Shown here: in pieces, positions 1 through 7,832 of the stretch
Layout: each line of letters begins with the position of its first letter
Numbering within the stretch: position 1 is the stretch's first letter
Translations under genes and position numbers: made by a program
The notes under the pieces: model-generated
Told to the model about the DNA's origin: nothing
Database searches by the model: none
Seen by the model: only the letters and a program-made list of their open reading frames with translations
DNA from: Larix sibirica
Taxonomy: Eukaryota > Streptophyta > Pinopsida > Pinales > Pinaceae
DNA length: 12,659 bases
Direction: 5' to 3'
Assembly: GCA_004151065.3 (NCBI GenBank)
Contig: NWUY0300122397.1
Span: 1 to 12,659, forward strand

Positions 1-1183
1 GCCTAGAGTTTGAGGTTGACTTTTTTTCGCTTGTTCCTCTGCGCGCACTAGTTATTTTTCCACTCCATTGTCAAAAAAGTGTTACCCAACTTTGCGTTTT
101 CACCCTGGTCACTTCCATAATAATAAAAAAAGGGTTCATATATCTCATTCAATTTGTCACAGGACTTTGTTGATGAACATAAAACAAACATTAACCCACT
201 AGATTTCAATGTAGATTTATTTTCAACTTATTGCCAGGTATTGAAAGACACAAATAATCAAAACTGAGTGAATCTATGGTAACTCGAACCCTTTTCACTT
301 GATTTAATCTCAAGCAGAAGACCGTCCAATTTCAAAATATGTTGTAGTTTGGCAGACCATATGTCTCTATCAATTTCCAGTAGGACTTGCTATTTGACTA
401 AGTGCGAATGATGATGACGAAATAAGCAAACACTGATTGATATATGTTTATTAAAAAAAACAATCATGCATGCATCTACCAGCCCGTCGCAGTTGACATG
501 TTGACAAGATTGGATCCTAAGAACATCCCATCTGTAATTCCAGTTATGCGCCTCTACGATTCATTCTTTCTCATGATATGAATATATATATGGGAAACGT
601 TTGATAGATATATTCTTTGGTTGCGAACAGAATTTTCCAGTACATTGAGAAGGGGGAACTTGTACGAAATGTTCATTTGAGGATAAATATTTGTCATTAT
701 TGCTAAAAAGTCTGATGCAGAGGTCATGCAAAAAGGGCTTTGCTGATTGAAATATCATATATTCGAGTAAGAAAACGGATTTGGATGACTAGCGGGCCTA
801 AAATTTGATGCAGGATGGTTATTGATTTTAATTTTGGCCTCTTCGAAAGGTGCTAAATATGTACATCAAGAAAACACAATCATAGGGATGATCTAGATTA
901 GAAGAATAATTTGTAAGAATGGAAAATACATCGGATGATAGTCTACTATTATAAGAAAATTTCTACATGTGTCGATGATGAAAGAGGTAAATCATTTCCC
1001 ATGTATCAACATACCCTTAGTTCCAAAAGCATTGCTTCTACCATAGAAAGTGGCATGCGTAGGTTTCCAATCCCCATCTTTCCCTTTAGCTTCATAACGG
1101 AGCCACAAGAGCGCTAATGATGTGAGCATTTATAAAAGTTCCATTTCTATTCTTCTTGCGATAAGGATGGCCCACTGATCATA
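1..1183. other. Unassigned AT-rich intergenic DNA
   Basis: No coding region, RNA gene or mobile-element boundary could be supported here. The longest open frames are 65 codons (minus, 561-758) and 60 codons (plus, 935-1117). Neither shows a motif I recognise, and their composition looks like random AT-rich translation. There are short homopolymer runs and an ATATATATAT tract near 582-591. The stretch ends at the target duplication of the LTR element that follows, so its last bases are the old insertion target. Confidence 0.6.
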
Positions 1184-1188
1184 CCTTA
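1184..1188. repeat. Target site duplication, left copy (CCTTA)
   Basis: CCTTA sits directly before the TGTCATGG edge of the LTR element. The same five bases follow its other edge at 2811-2815. A 5 bp duplication is usual for plant LTR retrotransposon integration. The perfect match of both copies fixes the element boundaries independently of the LTR alignment. Confidence 0.88.
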
Positions 1189-1941
1189 TGTCATGGTTTA
1201 AACTTGTTTTCCCTCTCGAGTGTTCCAGACCATCCTAAAGTATAGTCACCATGTGGCACTGATGTGATTTAGCTAGTTGGAATTAGCCATCAACCACAAG
1301 TATCACTCGGACTACGCCTCACAAAAAACAACTTGAACGAACCTAAGCGAGGCACCTTAGTGTATGTAGAATGCCAAGTGCTTATTTCACCGTAGGTGGT
1401 GCAATTCATTGCATCGCCACCCAACCTTAGACAACGTTGTCCATCCCATCACCTCCCCCTAGCTAACACTTGAACAACTGACTGCCCAACGCATGGCGAT
1501 GCGCTCACCCATGTAGTCTCAATCCTCAATGGGTCCTGAAGCTCATGTCTTGGCTCTTCCCGACCAAATACCTTCACTGCAACCATCGACACTATTGTCC
1601 TAGGATGGTTGAAACACCACACATCACATTACCAATCACATGATCCTTCGTTGAGCCTGCTATGGAGCATCTCATCGGTTTGTCTTGTCCTACTCAACTC
1701 AACATATCCTTGGTCCTCCTAGCGATCCTACTCACTAGTACACCGTCATATCCATCTCATGGCCAACAACCATGATTCAGGCACCAAAGATATCAAAATT
1801 CATACGTACTCACTATGCATCCTTATGTAATACATCTCGATGCACCCTCTGTCACAGACACTATGTGCATCCTTAGGTAATGCATTCCAGTACACCCTGC
1901 ATCACACCATTGCCAATGGTACTTGGCATAGGGTCATTGCA
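1189..1941 (-). repeat. 3' LTR of the deleted element
   Basis: This copy lies downstream in the element's orientation, because the purine-rich tract abuts its edge at 1942. It aligns end to end with 2056-2810. Well-preserved blocks include the region around 1420-1455 against 2286-2320 and the block ending in CACCACACATCACATT at 1615-1630. The TG start is retained but two transitions have changed TGTAAC to TGCAAT. No open frame inside it is shared with the other LTR, so the short frames here are not genes. Confidence 0.87.
1815..1910. repeat. Tandem ~48 bp repeat inside the 3' LTR
   Basis: Two head-to-tail units begin at about 1815 and 1864, each with the core TGCATCCTTA.GTAAT followed by a CACCCT.....TCACA block. 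The same duplication is in the other LTR, so it predates the insertion. It lies at the U3 start, where enhancer repeats are common in LTR elements. A regulatory role is inference only. Confidence 0.6.
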
Positions 1942-1943
1942 AT

Positions 1944-1955
1944 ATCCCCCACTTA
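1944..1955 (-). other. Polypurine tract of the deleted element
   Basis: The minus strand reads AAGTGGGGGAT immediately before the TGCAATGACC start of the 3' LTR. A purine run at this place primes plus-strand DNA synthesis in LTR elements. Its survival shows that the deletion removed only the interior between the leader and the tract. Confidence 0.75.
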
Positions 1956-2040
1956 AATATGTTGACTTCCTCATCAACACGTCCAATGGAAGGGGCATTG
2001 GTGGTGAAGAGACACTTTCGCATATGTTGAAACCGGACAT

Positions 2041-2053
2041 GGATCTGATACCA
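2041..2053 (-). other. Primer binding site for initiator tRNA-Met
   Basis: On the minus strand this reads TGGTATCAGATCC. It is complementary to the 3' end of plant initiator tRNA-Met except for one base (T for G at position 11). It begins two bases after the LTR end, the normal spacing. This fixes the element's orientation and identifies the LTR at 2056-2810 as the 5' copy. Confidence 0.85.
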
Positions 2054-2055
2054 GA

Positions 2056-2810
2056 TGTCACGAAATAGAATTTTGTTTTCCATCTCAAGCTTCCCATATC
2101 GCCTGAAAGTCTAGTGACCAAGAGACACCGATGTGATATTTCTAGTTGGGCTTGGCCACCAACAATAAGTATCACCCAAACTATGTCTCACCAAAACCAA
2201 CTTGACCGAACCTAACCCAAGAACCTTAGAGTATGCAAAATGCCAAGTGCTCGTTTCACCATAGGTGACGCAGTCCATCACATTTCCACCCAACCTTAGA
2301 CAATGTTGTCCATCACATCGCCTCCCCCAAGACAACACTTGAACGATTTACTTCCCAACGCATGACGATTCCCTCACACATCTAGTCTCAATCCTCAATG
2401 GTGCCCGAAGGTCTCGTCCCAACTCTGCCAGACCACATACCTTCACTGCAACAATTGACACTATTATCCTAGCATGGTTGACACACCACACATCACATTT
2501 CCAATCCTTCCATCCTCCATCGAGCCTACTACGCAACATTTTTCCAGTTTGTCTCATCCTACTCAACTCGACATATCCTTGGTCCTCCTAGCGAGACTAC
2601 TCACTAGTATACAATCCTATCCATCCCATGGCCAAAAACCGTGAGTTAGACACCAAGGTTACCAAAATTCATATGGACTCTCAATGCATCCTTAATTAAT
2701 GCATCCGAATGCACCGTCTATCACAGACTCGCTGTGCATCCTTAAGTAATGCATCCCGGTCTGTCCTCCATCACACCATTTCCAATGGCTCTTAGTGTAG
2801 GGTCGTTACA
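2056..2810 (-). repeat. 5' LTR of the deleted element
   Basis: This is the upstream LTR on the minus strand. It starts TGTAACGACCC at 2810 and ends GTGACA at 2056, with the primer binding site two bases further on. It has TG...CA edges and matches the other LTR over its whole length with small indels. No convincing minus-strand TATA box is visible, so promoter activity cannot be judged. Confidence 0.87.
2694..2780. repeat. Tandem ~40-48 bp repeat inside the 5' LTR
   Basis: Units start at about 2694 and 2733, each with the core TGCATCCTTAA.TAATGCATC. They correspond to the pair at 1815-1910. The first unit here is shorter by several bases. Confidence 0.58.
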
Positions 2811-2815
2811 CCTTA
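2811..2815. repeat. Target site duplication, right copy (CCTTA)
   Basis: This directly follows the TCGTTACA edge of the LTR element and matches 1184-1188 exactly. Confidence 0.88.
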
Positions 2816-3720
2816 ACATAAATATGACAATTGAACATCACATTTAAGAGGAGATGAGGAAATATGAGATACTCTTATCCTACTTTTATAAATATATTAA
2901 AACTAGGAAAAAAAAGATAACTCCACCGTAAAATTTGACAATGGAGCCACATGCAAAGTGTGCACTCATGTAATCATAAGTTGAATATAAGTGTCAATTG
3001 ATCGAAGGAGTACATATATTCATATCCATGTTTAAGAATTTTATTGACGGGTCTTACCGGTGTCAGAAATTTTACGAAAGGAAATAAGAGTATAATATAT
3101 GGTGTTGGGCTTTATATTAAATTGAGATGAATTTTTCTAAAAGGGGAAACTTTACACTCTCTAGGCTTAGACGTAGTGAGAATGATGTCAAAAAGATGCA
3201 TTTTGAAATCTACCAAATGACGGGAATTTGACAAACTTTTAACTTATAAGACACGAAGGGCTCTTGTTGAAACTTCTATTGAGTTCCAAGAGAGTCAAAG
3301 GAAGATGGTTCTTGTAAAATGAAGTATGTAGATGATCAAAGTGATGAGTTGAACGCTATGATGCTAACCACCTAACATGATGAATCCTAAATGAAAAGAT
3401 GACTAGTCCTTAAGACAGGACTCGATGCGACTATGACAACATATAGGATGTGACTTGGAAACTCTATCGAAGGGGTCATATGAAAATAGAAATGATGAAA
3501 TGACATAAGTACTTGATGATCTCCTTGACTTGGACATGATGGAACTAACAAAGTGACCAAGAAATAAAATTTAATATGGTCATCTAAGTCACTAAGGCTC
3601 GACACTTAAGAATCATATCGATTATGAGAATAAACAGGAAGACTATATATAATAACATGGACATGGAATATAAATGACCCTAATGATATTGCAGATGATT
3701 AGCATTTTACGTCAACTTTG
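2816..3720. other. Unassigned AT-rich DNA between two LTR elements
   Basis: No gene could be supported. The longest open frame is 72 codons on the minus strand (3387-3605), with no recognisable motif. A possible small inverted-repeat element is listed separately at 2920-3011. At 3125-3150 a GATGAATTTTTCTAAAAGGGG stretch resembles the polypurine segment at 3722-3744, and CTCTCTAGGCTTA follows it. This hints at another decayed LTR junction, but the match is too weak to call. Confidence 0.5.
2920..3011. mobile_element. Possible degenerate MITE (Stowaway-like ends)
   Basis: The left end reads ACTCCACCGTAAAATTTGAC. The reverse complement of the right end reads ACTCCTTCGATCAATTGACA. The two agree at roughly 15 of 20 positions, allowing one gap, and resemble the CTCCCTCCGT end of plant Stowaway elements. 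Length (~92 bp) and AT content fit, but no clean TA duplication flanks it, so chance similarity is quite possible. Confidence 0.28.
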
Positions 3721-3748
3721 GGATGAATTTTCCTAAAGAGGGGGTGTA
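3721..3748 (+). other. Polypurine tract preceding an LTR start
   Basis: GATGAATTTTCCTAAAGAGG followed by GGG and GTGTA leads into TGTAATGCCCC at 3749. The segment closely parallels the sequence at 5702-5733 before the other gypsy LTR (GGATGAAGTTTCTTGAAGTA). It therefore looks like the 3' end of a related gypsy element whose coding region is lost upstream. Confidence 0.55.
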
Positions 3749-3841
3749 TGTAATGCCCCTATATAGCTAGGCTCATGCACATTATTGTGTTAGAATCATT
3801 TTTCACCTTCAGTTATATGCAAAACTATCTAAGTATTCATT
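3749..3841 (+). repeat. LTR 5'-terminal fragment (TGTAATGCCCC family)
   Basis: It begins with TGTAATGCCCC and matches, in inverse orientation, 7722-7815 over about 92 bp, with long shared blocks such as AGCTAGGCTCATG and ATTATTGTGTT. Homology stops near the shared AAGTATTC at 3833-3840. Immediately beyond, the plus strand can be read as the end of a reverse transcriptase, so the rest of this LTR is missing. It is a truncated 3' LTR of an upstream element, or one end of a larger inverted-repeat structure. Confidence 0.6.
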
Positions 3842-3865
3842 TTTTAGATAGAGATCCACTATCTA

Positions 3866-4184
3866 GGAGATGGTATAGTGGTCGCTCCATTCAAGATTGA
3901 GGCAATCTCAGAGTGGCCGACACCTCCAAATGCTCATGAAGTGGAGCTACAATGGACTAGCAGGTTATTACTGTATAGTTGTAGAGGGGTTTTCAAATAT
4001 CACATGACCCATCACTAAATTGAAAAAGAAGCATAATAAATGTGTATGGTTCGAACGGTGTGAGTAAGCATTTGGGAAACATAAGAAGATATTGACAACA
4101 ATCCCCATACTGAAAGTACTAAACATGGAGTAGGAATTTTTGGTTTGCACTGACACTTCGAAAGAAGGTCTAGGAGGTGGTTAG
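3866..4184 (+). pseudogene. Ty3/gypsy reverse transcriptase end and RNase H start (relic)
   Basis: The pol polyprotein copies element RNA into DNA inside cytoplasmic particles, and this is the surviving end of its RT with the first part of RNase H. Conceptual translation gives DGIVVAPFKIEAISEWPTPP (from 3869), the linker seen just before the RT connection region of gypsy elements. After a frameshift near 3950 comes GLAGYY (from 3954), then PITKL, then an LTTIPIL block. The RNase H start is FLVCTDTSKEGLGG, with its first catalytic Asp at 4152-4154. In-frame stops are TGA at 4005, TAA at 4065 and TAG at 4131. The RT palm and YxDD motif are absent, having been lost upstream of the junction at about 3841. 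RNase H breaks off after about 16 residues. Family assignment is firm; function is gone. Confidence 0.85.
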
Positions 4185-4287
4185 AGATGATCAAGGAGTA
4201 TTATTTTTAACATCTCGTACATCAATGAGATGATTAACAAGGTAGAAGATACCTCGCATCTTCTCAATATTTCCACTGAAGACAAAT

Positions 4288-5518
4288 TTGCGAGAGAAGA
4301 TACTGAAGCTACAACAAGTGGACAGTTGGTATAGTGAAGTCAAGTCAGAACTTGGAAAGGAAACCTTGAAGGTTCCTAATTATAATGGATATACAATGGA
4401 TAATGACAGGTTGTTCAAATACAACCAATGTATATATGTGCCAAGGAATGAGGATGTTCGAAATATTATCCTATTTGAAGCCCATAGGGAAGCTTATATG
4501 GTCCACCCAATGGTTAAAAAATATGTATGAATATTTGAAACCATTGTTTTTCTGGCACAATATGAAGAAAGATGTGGTGGATTTTGGGCAAGGTGCCTTG
4601 AATTCCCGCCAATGAAGGCTGAGCATCGCCGTCCGTCTATATTGTTACATCCTGATGCCATCTTAGAGTCTTAGTGGGAGGTGATAGCGATGGATTTTAT
4701 TGTTGTATTGTCGATGACCTCTAGGAGGAATGATTCCAACATGGACTTTATTTTGGTTAAGGTTACTTATTTAACACCTAAGATAGTGCACATATTCATC
4801 ATAAAGGTAGTCCAACTGCATGGAATGCCTCGGAAGATAATTTTTGACAAGGGCTAATATTTACTAGGAGGTTTTGGATGAGCTTCCAGGAAGCCTTGGG
4901 TACACTTCTAAACTTCAGCACCAGATACCATCCTGAGACAAAAGGTTAGCTTGAGAGGGTCAACTAGGGTCTAGAGGCATGTTATGCATGTATGTTATGG
5001 ACCAACATAGTCATTGGGAGGAATATCTACTATTGGTAGAATTCGCTTACAACAATAGTTGTCACAACTTGATACAGATGGAACCATTTGAGTTCCTCTA
5101 TGGTAGGCCATGCCAGACACCCTTGAGTTGGGATCATCTAGATGATAGAGTCCTTGTGGTTCTAGAGATGACCAAGGAGATGGAAGAGAATATGCAACCC
5201 ATCTGGGTATCGCTGAACGAAGCAGAAAATCGACCAAAAATTTATGCTGATGCGCATAGGATAAACAAGAGATATGAGATTGGGAATGGATATTTCTTGT
5301 AGGTGAGGCCACGAAAGAGATCTATCAACCTCGACAACGGAGCCAAATCATTGCCATGGTTTTTGGGACCATTTAATATTACTGAGAGATTGGGATTGAT
5401 TGCTTACTGTCTTGATTTTCCATCATCATTGAGTCGGGTGCATGATCTTTTTAATGTTTCTATTTTACAACATTATATGTCAAATTTATCTCATGTTGTT
5501 GACTTGAGTAATTTGTAG
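4288..5518 (+). pseudogene. Ty3/gypsy integrase (relic with frameshifts and stops)
   Basis: Integrase inserts element cDNA into chromosomes. In order: a linker ending in IYVPRNEDVRNIILFEAHRE (zinc-site His), VHPM (second His), KPLFFWHNMKKDVVDF, then RCLEF, where the second Cys of the HHCC site has become Phe. The catalytic core retains Asp at 4693-4695 (AMDFI), Asp at 4846-4848 (IFDKG) and Glu at 4953-4955. The Gln of the usual GQ.ER stretch is now a TAG stop at 4947. The C-terminal part (4979-5518) includes VEFAYNNS, FEFLYGRPC and LSRVHDLFNVSIL. Frameshifts lie near 4515 (an A-run), 4588, 4858 and 4975. Stops include 4672, 4855, 5300 and 5516. A jump from RNase H to this linker (4185-4287) suggests a deletion of most of RNase H. 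Clearly dead but well recognisable. Confidence 0.92.
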
Positions 5519-5695
5519 ATATAGGACAAGGTAGCCTTTGTGGATGAGCTAATTCTTATTCTAAATCACCGAACTCGATAGCATTGCCATCGATTAGTCG
5601 ATCAAGTCAATGTTTAGTCCGATAGTTATAGTCCCAGCTTTGCAACCTGGGAGGATGATTTGGAGATGCGTGGACAGATTCCATATCTATTCTAG
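5519..5695 (+). pseudogene. Chromodomain-like C-terminus of the gypsy integrase (relic)
   Basis: It continues in the same frame as the integrase C-terminus. The translation contains HRLVDQVNV, a stop, then SPSFATWEDDLEMRGQIPYL and F. The pattern of a val-rich strand followed by ATWE....M....P.LF is typical of the chromodomain tail of plant chromoviruses of the Tekay/Del type, which directs integration toward particular chromatin. Stops at 5522, 5579 and 5621 interrupt it. The natural end is TAG at 5693, just ahead of the polypurine tract. The Tekay placement rests on this tail and the integrase wording and needs a tree. Confidence 0.75.
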
Positions 5696-5701
5696 AACTT
5701 C

Positions 5702-5733
5702 AGGATGAAGTTTCTTGAAGTAGGGATGGTGCA
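5702..5733 (+). other. Polypurine tract of the gypsy element
   Basis: The GATGAAG...GAAGTAGGGATGG region lies between the end of the pol relic and TGTAGTGCC. It parallels 3722-3748 and marks the 3' end of the internal domain. The tract has pyrimidine interruptions and looks decayed. Confidence 0.6.
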
Positions 5734-5961
5734 TGTAGTGCCTTATTTTGTCATTGAAAATTGAATTTGATTACGACTTTATTATTTTAGGGAATTCGGT
5801 TATGAATGACCTGGTTATGTGTGGATTGAAACCTAGATTATGTGTCGACTTATTAATTGAGGGCATTCAGTTTCAGATAACCAGACTCTATGTGGAACTA
5901 GTATTTCCTTATTAAATATAATTACTTGGAAACTATCTGTTGTGTTGATAATGATGATTTC

Positions 5962-6238
5962 ATGTGATTGTGTTATGATTTCGATGTTTATAGAAAGTTC
6001 ATTTGATTATGATATGATTTTTGATGTTGATTGAAATCTCATGTGATTATGCTATGATTTAGATGTTGATCAAAAGTTCATGCGATTATGATATCATTTC
6101 GATGTTGATTGAAATGCTTATGTTATTTGATTATGACTTCGATAGTGATCAAAATGCTTATATGATTTTATCATGATTAAATAGTGATCGAATGTATATG
6201 CAATGTGAAAATGAAATCAACAATGATCAAATGCTGAT
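5962..6238. repeat. Minisatellite, ~40 bp unit, seven decayed copies
   Basis: Units start at about 5962, 6001, 6041, 6080, 6120, 6160 and 6200, each 39-40 bp. The core is ATG.GATTATG.TATGATTT, then GATGTTGAT..AAA and TTC or CTT. Copies 2-4 are most alike, and later ones drift (GATAGTGATCAAAATGCT). The array lies inside the gypsy LTR, about 230 bp from its start. Confidence 0.82.
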
Positions 6239-6608
6239 AATTGTTTATGATTATATCTATCATGTACTCTGATGGGTTGTCAAGTGTGACAGGAAAGGCT
6301 TGCACATGTATTTCAAGGTGGCGTTGATACCCCATAGTCTCGAGATGAGTCAGGTATCATTGAAAAGTGATGTCAATATAATATTTATGATTATGTTTGA
6401 AATCACGTTTTTAAGATTTGATGCACGTGATTCTTTACGTGCAGGTGTTGGATTATGAATGCTAATTGGTCCACATCAGGTAATGGGTCGAAAGAATGAT
6501 ACGATACAAGACTAGAAAATTTTAGCACAATGAGCTTTGAATAGAGCGATAGAAGCTCTAGTTCATCAAATGTGTGTTCTGTGAGGATAGTTCATAGGTC
6601 AGTCACTC

Positions 6609-6672
6609 ACAAGGAATTTACTGGGGGGTGTGCATTAAGGAATCAACCTTATTCCCTAGGAACCACCTGTCC
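6609..6672 (+). repeat. LTR-internal block shared with 10518-10575
   Basis: ACAAGGAATTTACTGGGGGG followed by TGTGCATTAAGGAATCAACC and TTATTCCCTAGG matches ACGAGGAAG...GGGGCACGCAATAAGG...ACTTATTCCTCGG at 10518-10562. The purine run here resembles a polypurine tract, but the shared context places it inside a longer unit. Confidence 0.5.
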
Positions 6673-7255
6673 CTCAATAGGGTAGGTGGATTGAGTCAAC
6701 ATGGTCTCAATCATCATACCATATCCCCACTCGAGGGAAGTATCTGAAGGGCATGGGGAAAGCATGGAACCCTTGATATCCCTAGTCGCAACGAGAATTT
6801 GACGGTTAACTAAATTAATTATTAATGGAGGGATAATAAAGTATTCCAAAAAGAATTAGAAAATATTCTAGTCAATTAATATATGAAAAATAAATCATTA
6901 ATTAATTAATTTAAATTATGAAAATCATTAATAAAGATAGGAGTAAATACATTGAGTTAACTGAAAATAAAAAGATTGAATAAATCCTTAAAATAACAAA
7001 TTAAGGAAGCTTAACTAAAGTGAATTTCAGTTAAAAATAAAGCAATAAGAAAAGATAAGAGAACTAAGATTGGAAGAGTGAATACAAATTAAAAAGAAAT
7101 AAATTAATTCGAAAATTTATGTATGTGGATGCATGCATTTACAGAGGTTATTAAGAGGAAAAAAGGAAATGAATATCTTATCTTTTTCCGTCATATTTTT
7201 GGAGAACAACTTGGGCTGTGGCTGCTATGTAGGTGACTGTTGGAAGGTGTGGTTC

Positions 7256-7323
7256 ACTTTGATATGAGAGGGGTTGGGACCCTCATAGCAAAAACCTAGT
7301 ATCAAAGTTCATTTCTAGTAGTG
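7256..7323 (-). mobile_element. CACTA-type transposon terminus facing left
   Basis: Read on the minus strand from 7323 the sequence starts CACTACTAGAAATGAACTTT, the canonical end of plant CACTA (En/Spm) elements. A subterminal inverted repeat follows at once: ACTTTGATA at 7256-7264 pairs with TATCAAAGT at 7300-7308, and nested inside, TATGAGAGGG pairs with CCCTCATA at 7280-7287. Such hairpin-forming subterminal repeats are transposase-binding regions in this superfamily. The body should extend toward lower coordinates, where no transposase and no opposite end could be identified, so this may be a fragment. Confidence 0.6.
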
Positions 7324-7721
7324 TATCACTAGTCCCATTACAGCTCTAGGGACCCTAGGGAAGAAGAGTACACATCGGGTACGATAAGGTGGAAACCGGT
7401 GGACCTATTGTGATTGGAAAATTGACGACGGAATTGCAGAAGATCTTCAGCATCTACTTCAACCTTCGACAACAAAAAGATTTGATAGGTATTTTACAAT
7501 TAGTGATTCTTGATTATTAATTGTCATAGTGTGATTTTCTTTAAAATCTAGAGTATAGATGTATAGATCTATTATTTGTGAATATGCTTCTTGTTTGGAT
7601 CATGGATCTATCGTCTAGTTAAGAAAAAAAATATTTATGTTGCTTATGGTTTAGATATTCCTTGTGCATATTTACATGTTTATTGACTTGTTGGAAGGGG
7701 AAACTGGGAGGGTCCCTACGT
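7324..7721. other. Unassigned DNA between a CACTA end and an LTR fragment
   Basis: No gene was found. The part from about 7380 to 7500 is more GC-balanced than its surroundings, and 7500-7680 is T-rich with no stop-free frame of note. It might be leader or LTR DNA of the copia relic that follows, but no primer binding site or LTR edge supports that. Confidence 0.4.
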
Positions 7722-7815
7722 TATAGAATACTTATAAAGTTTCACATATAAGTGAAGGTGAAAAATGCCTCCAACACAATAATGTACATGAGCCTAGCTA
7801 TGATGGGGCATTACA
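7722..7815 (-). repeat. Inverted LTR end, matching 3749-3841
   Basis: The minus strand from 7815 reads TGTAATGCCCC, then AGCTAGGCTCATGTACATT and continues parallel to 3749 onward up to AAGTATTC. The match is close, with one short indel and scattered substitutions. There is no polypurine tract outside the edge at 7816, so this could be a 5' LTR or solo-LTR end, now cut off from the rest. It lies directly next to copia coding DNA. Confidence 0.65.
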
Positions 7816-7832
7816 CATAAATTACAATTTTT

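Larger units (their letters stand above)
1189..2810 (-). mobile_element. Internally deleted LTR retrotransposon, non-autonomous, minus strand
   Basis: Two direct copies of a ~755 bp sequence (1189-1941 and 2056-2810) flank only 114 bp of internal DNA. On the minus strand each LTR begins with TGTAACGACCC or its mutated form TGCAATGACCC, and each ends in GACA. A primer binding site lies two bases inside the upstream LTR and a purine-rich tract lies just before the downstream LTR. The perfect CCTTA duplication lies outside both. All cis signals for retrotransposition are therefore present, with no gag or pol, so any movement depended on proteins from another element. LTR length is too great for a classical TRIM and the interior too short for a LARD. 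A deletion derivative of a gypsy-type element is the best reading, judged from the TGTAAC start. By eye the LTRs are about 80% identical, pointing to an old insertion. Superfamily is inferred, since no coding remains. Confidence 0.88.
5734..7200 (+). repeat. 3' LTR of the gypsy element (3' limit uncertain)
   Basis: It begins TGTAGTGCC directly after the polypurine tract. No gene lies in it. It contains a 40 bp minisatellite (5962-6238), a GGGGGG tract at 6623 with GCATTAAGG following, and an A/G-rich low-complexity part (about 6830-7140) ending near TGCATGCA at 7129-7136. These landmarks recur in the same order at about 10000-10940, which supports treating the whole as one LTR-type unit. The 3' edge cannot be fixed: no terminal CA plus target duplication was found, and CACTA-like DNA begins by 7256 at the latest. 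Confidence 0.5.

Noticed and set aside
1171-1184. A second primer-binding-site-like sequence next to the other LTR
   Set aside because: The match to the initiator tRNA complement is poor. The perfect CCTTA duplication shows this is the flanking target DNA, outside the element.
1873-2566. Several open frames of 62-100 codons on both strands
   Set aside because: They lie within or across the LTRs of the deleted element, are not conserved between the two LTR copies, and show no known motif.
4995-5312. 105-codon minus-strand open frame
   Set aside because: It is antisense to the clearly recognisable gypsy integrase C-terminal coding sequence.
6621-6640. The G-run followed by TGTGCATTAAGG as a polypurine tract plus a new LTR start
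   Set aside because: The same block with its upstream context recurs at 10518-10575, so it is internal to a longer repeat unit, not an LTR edge.
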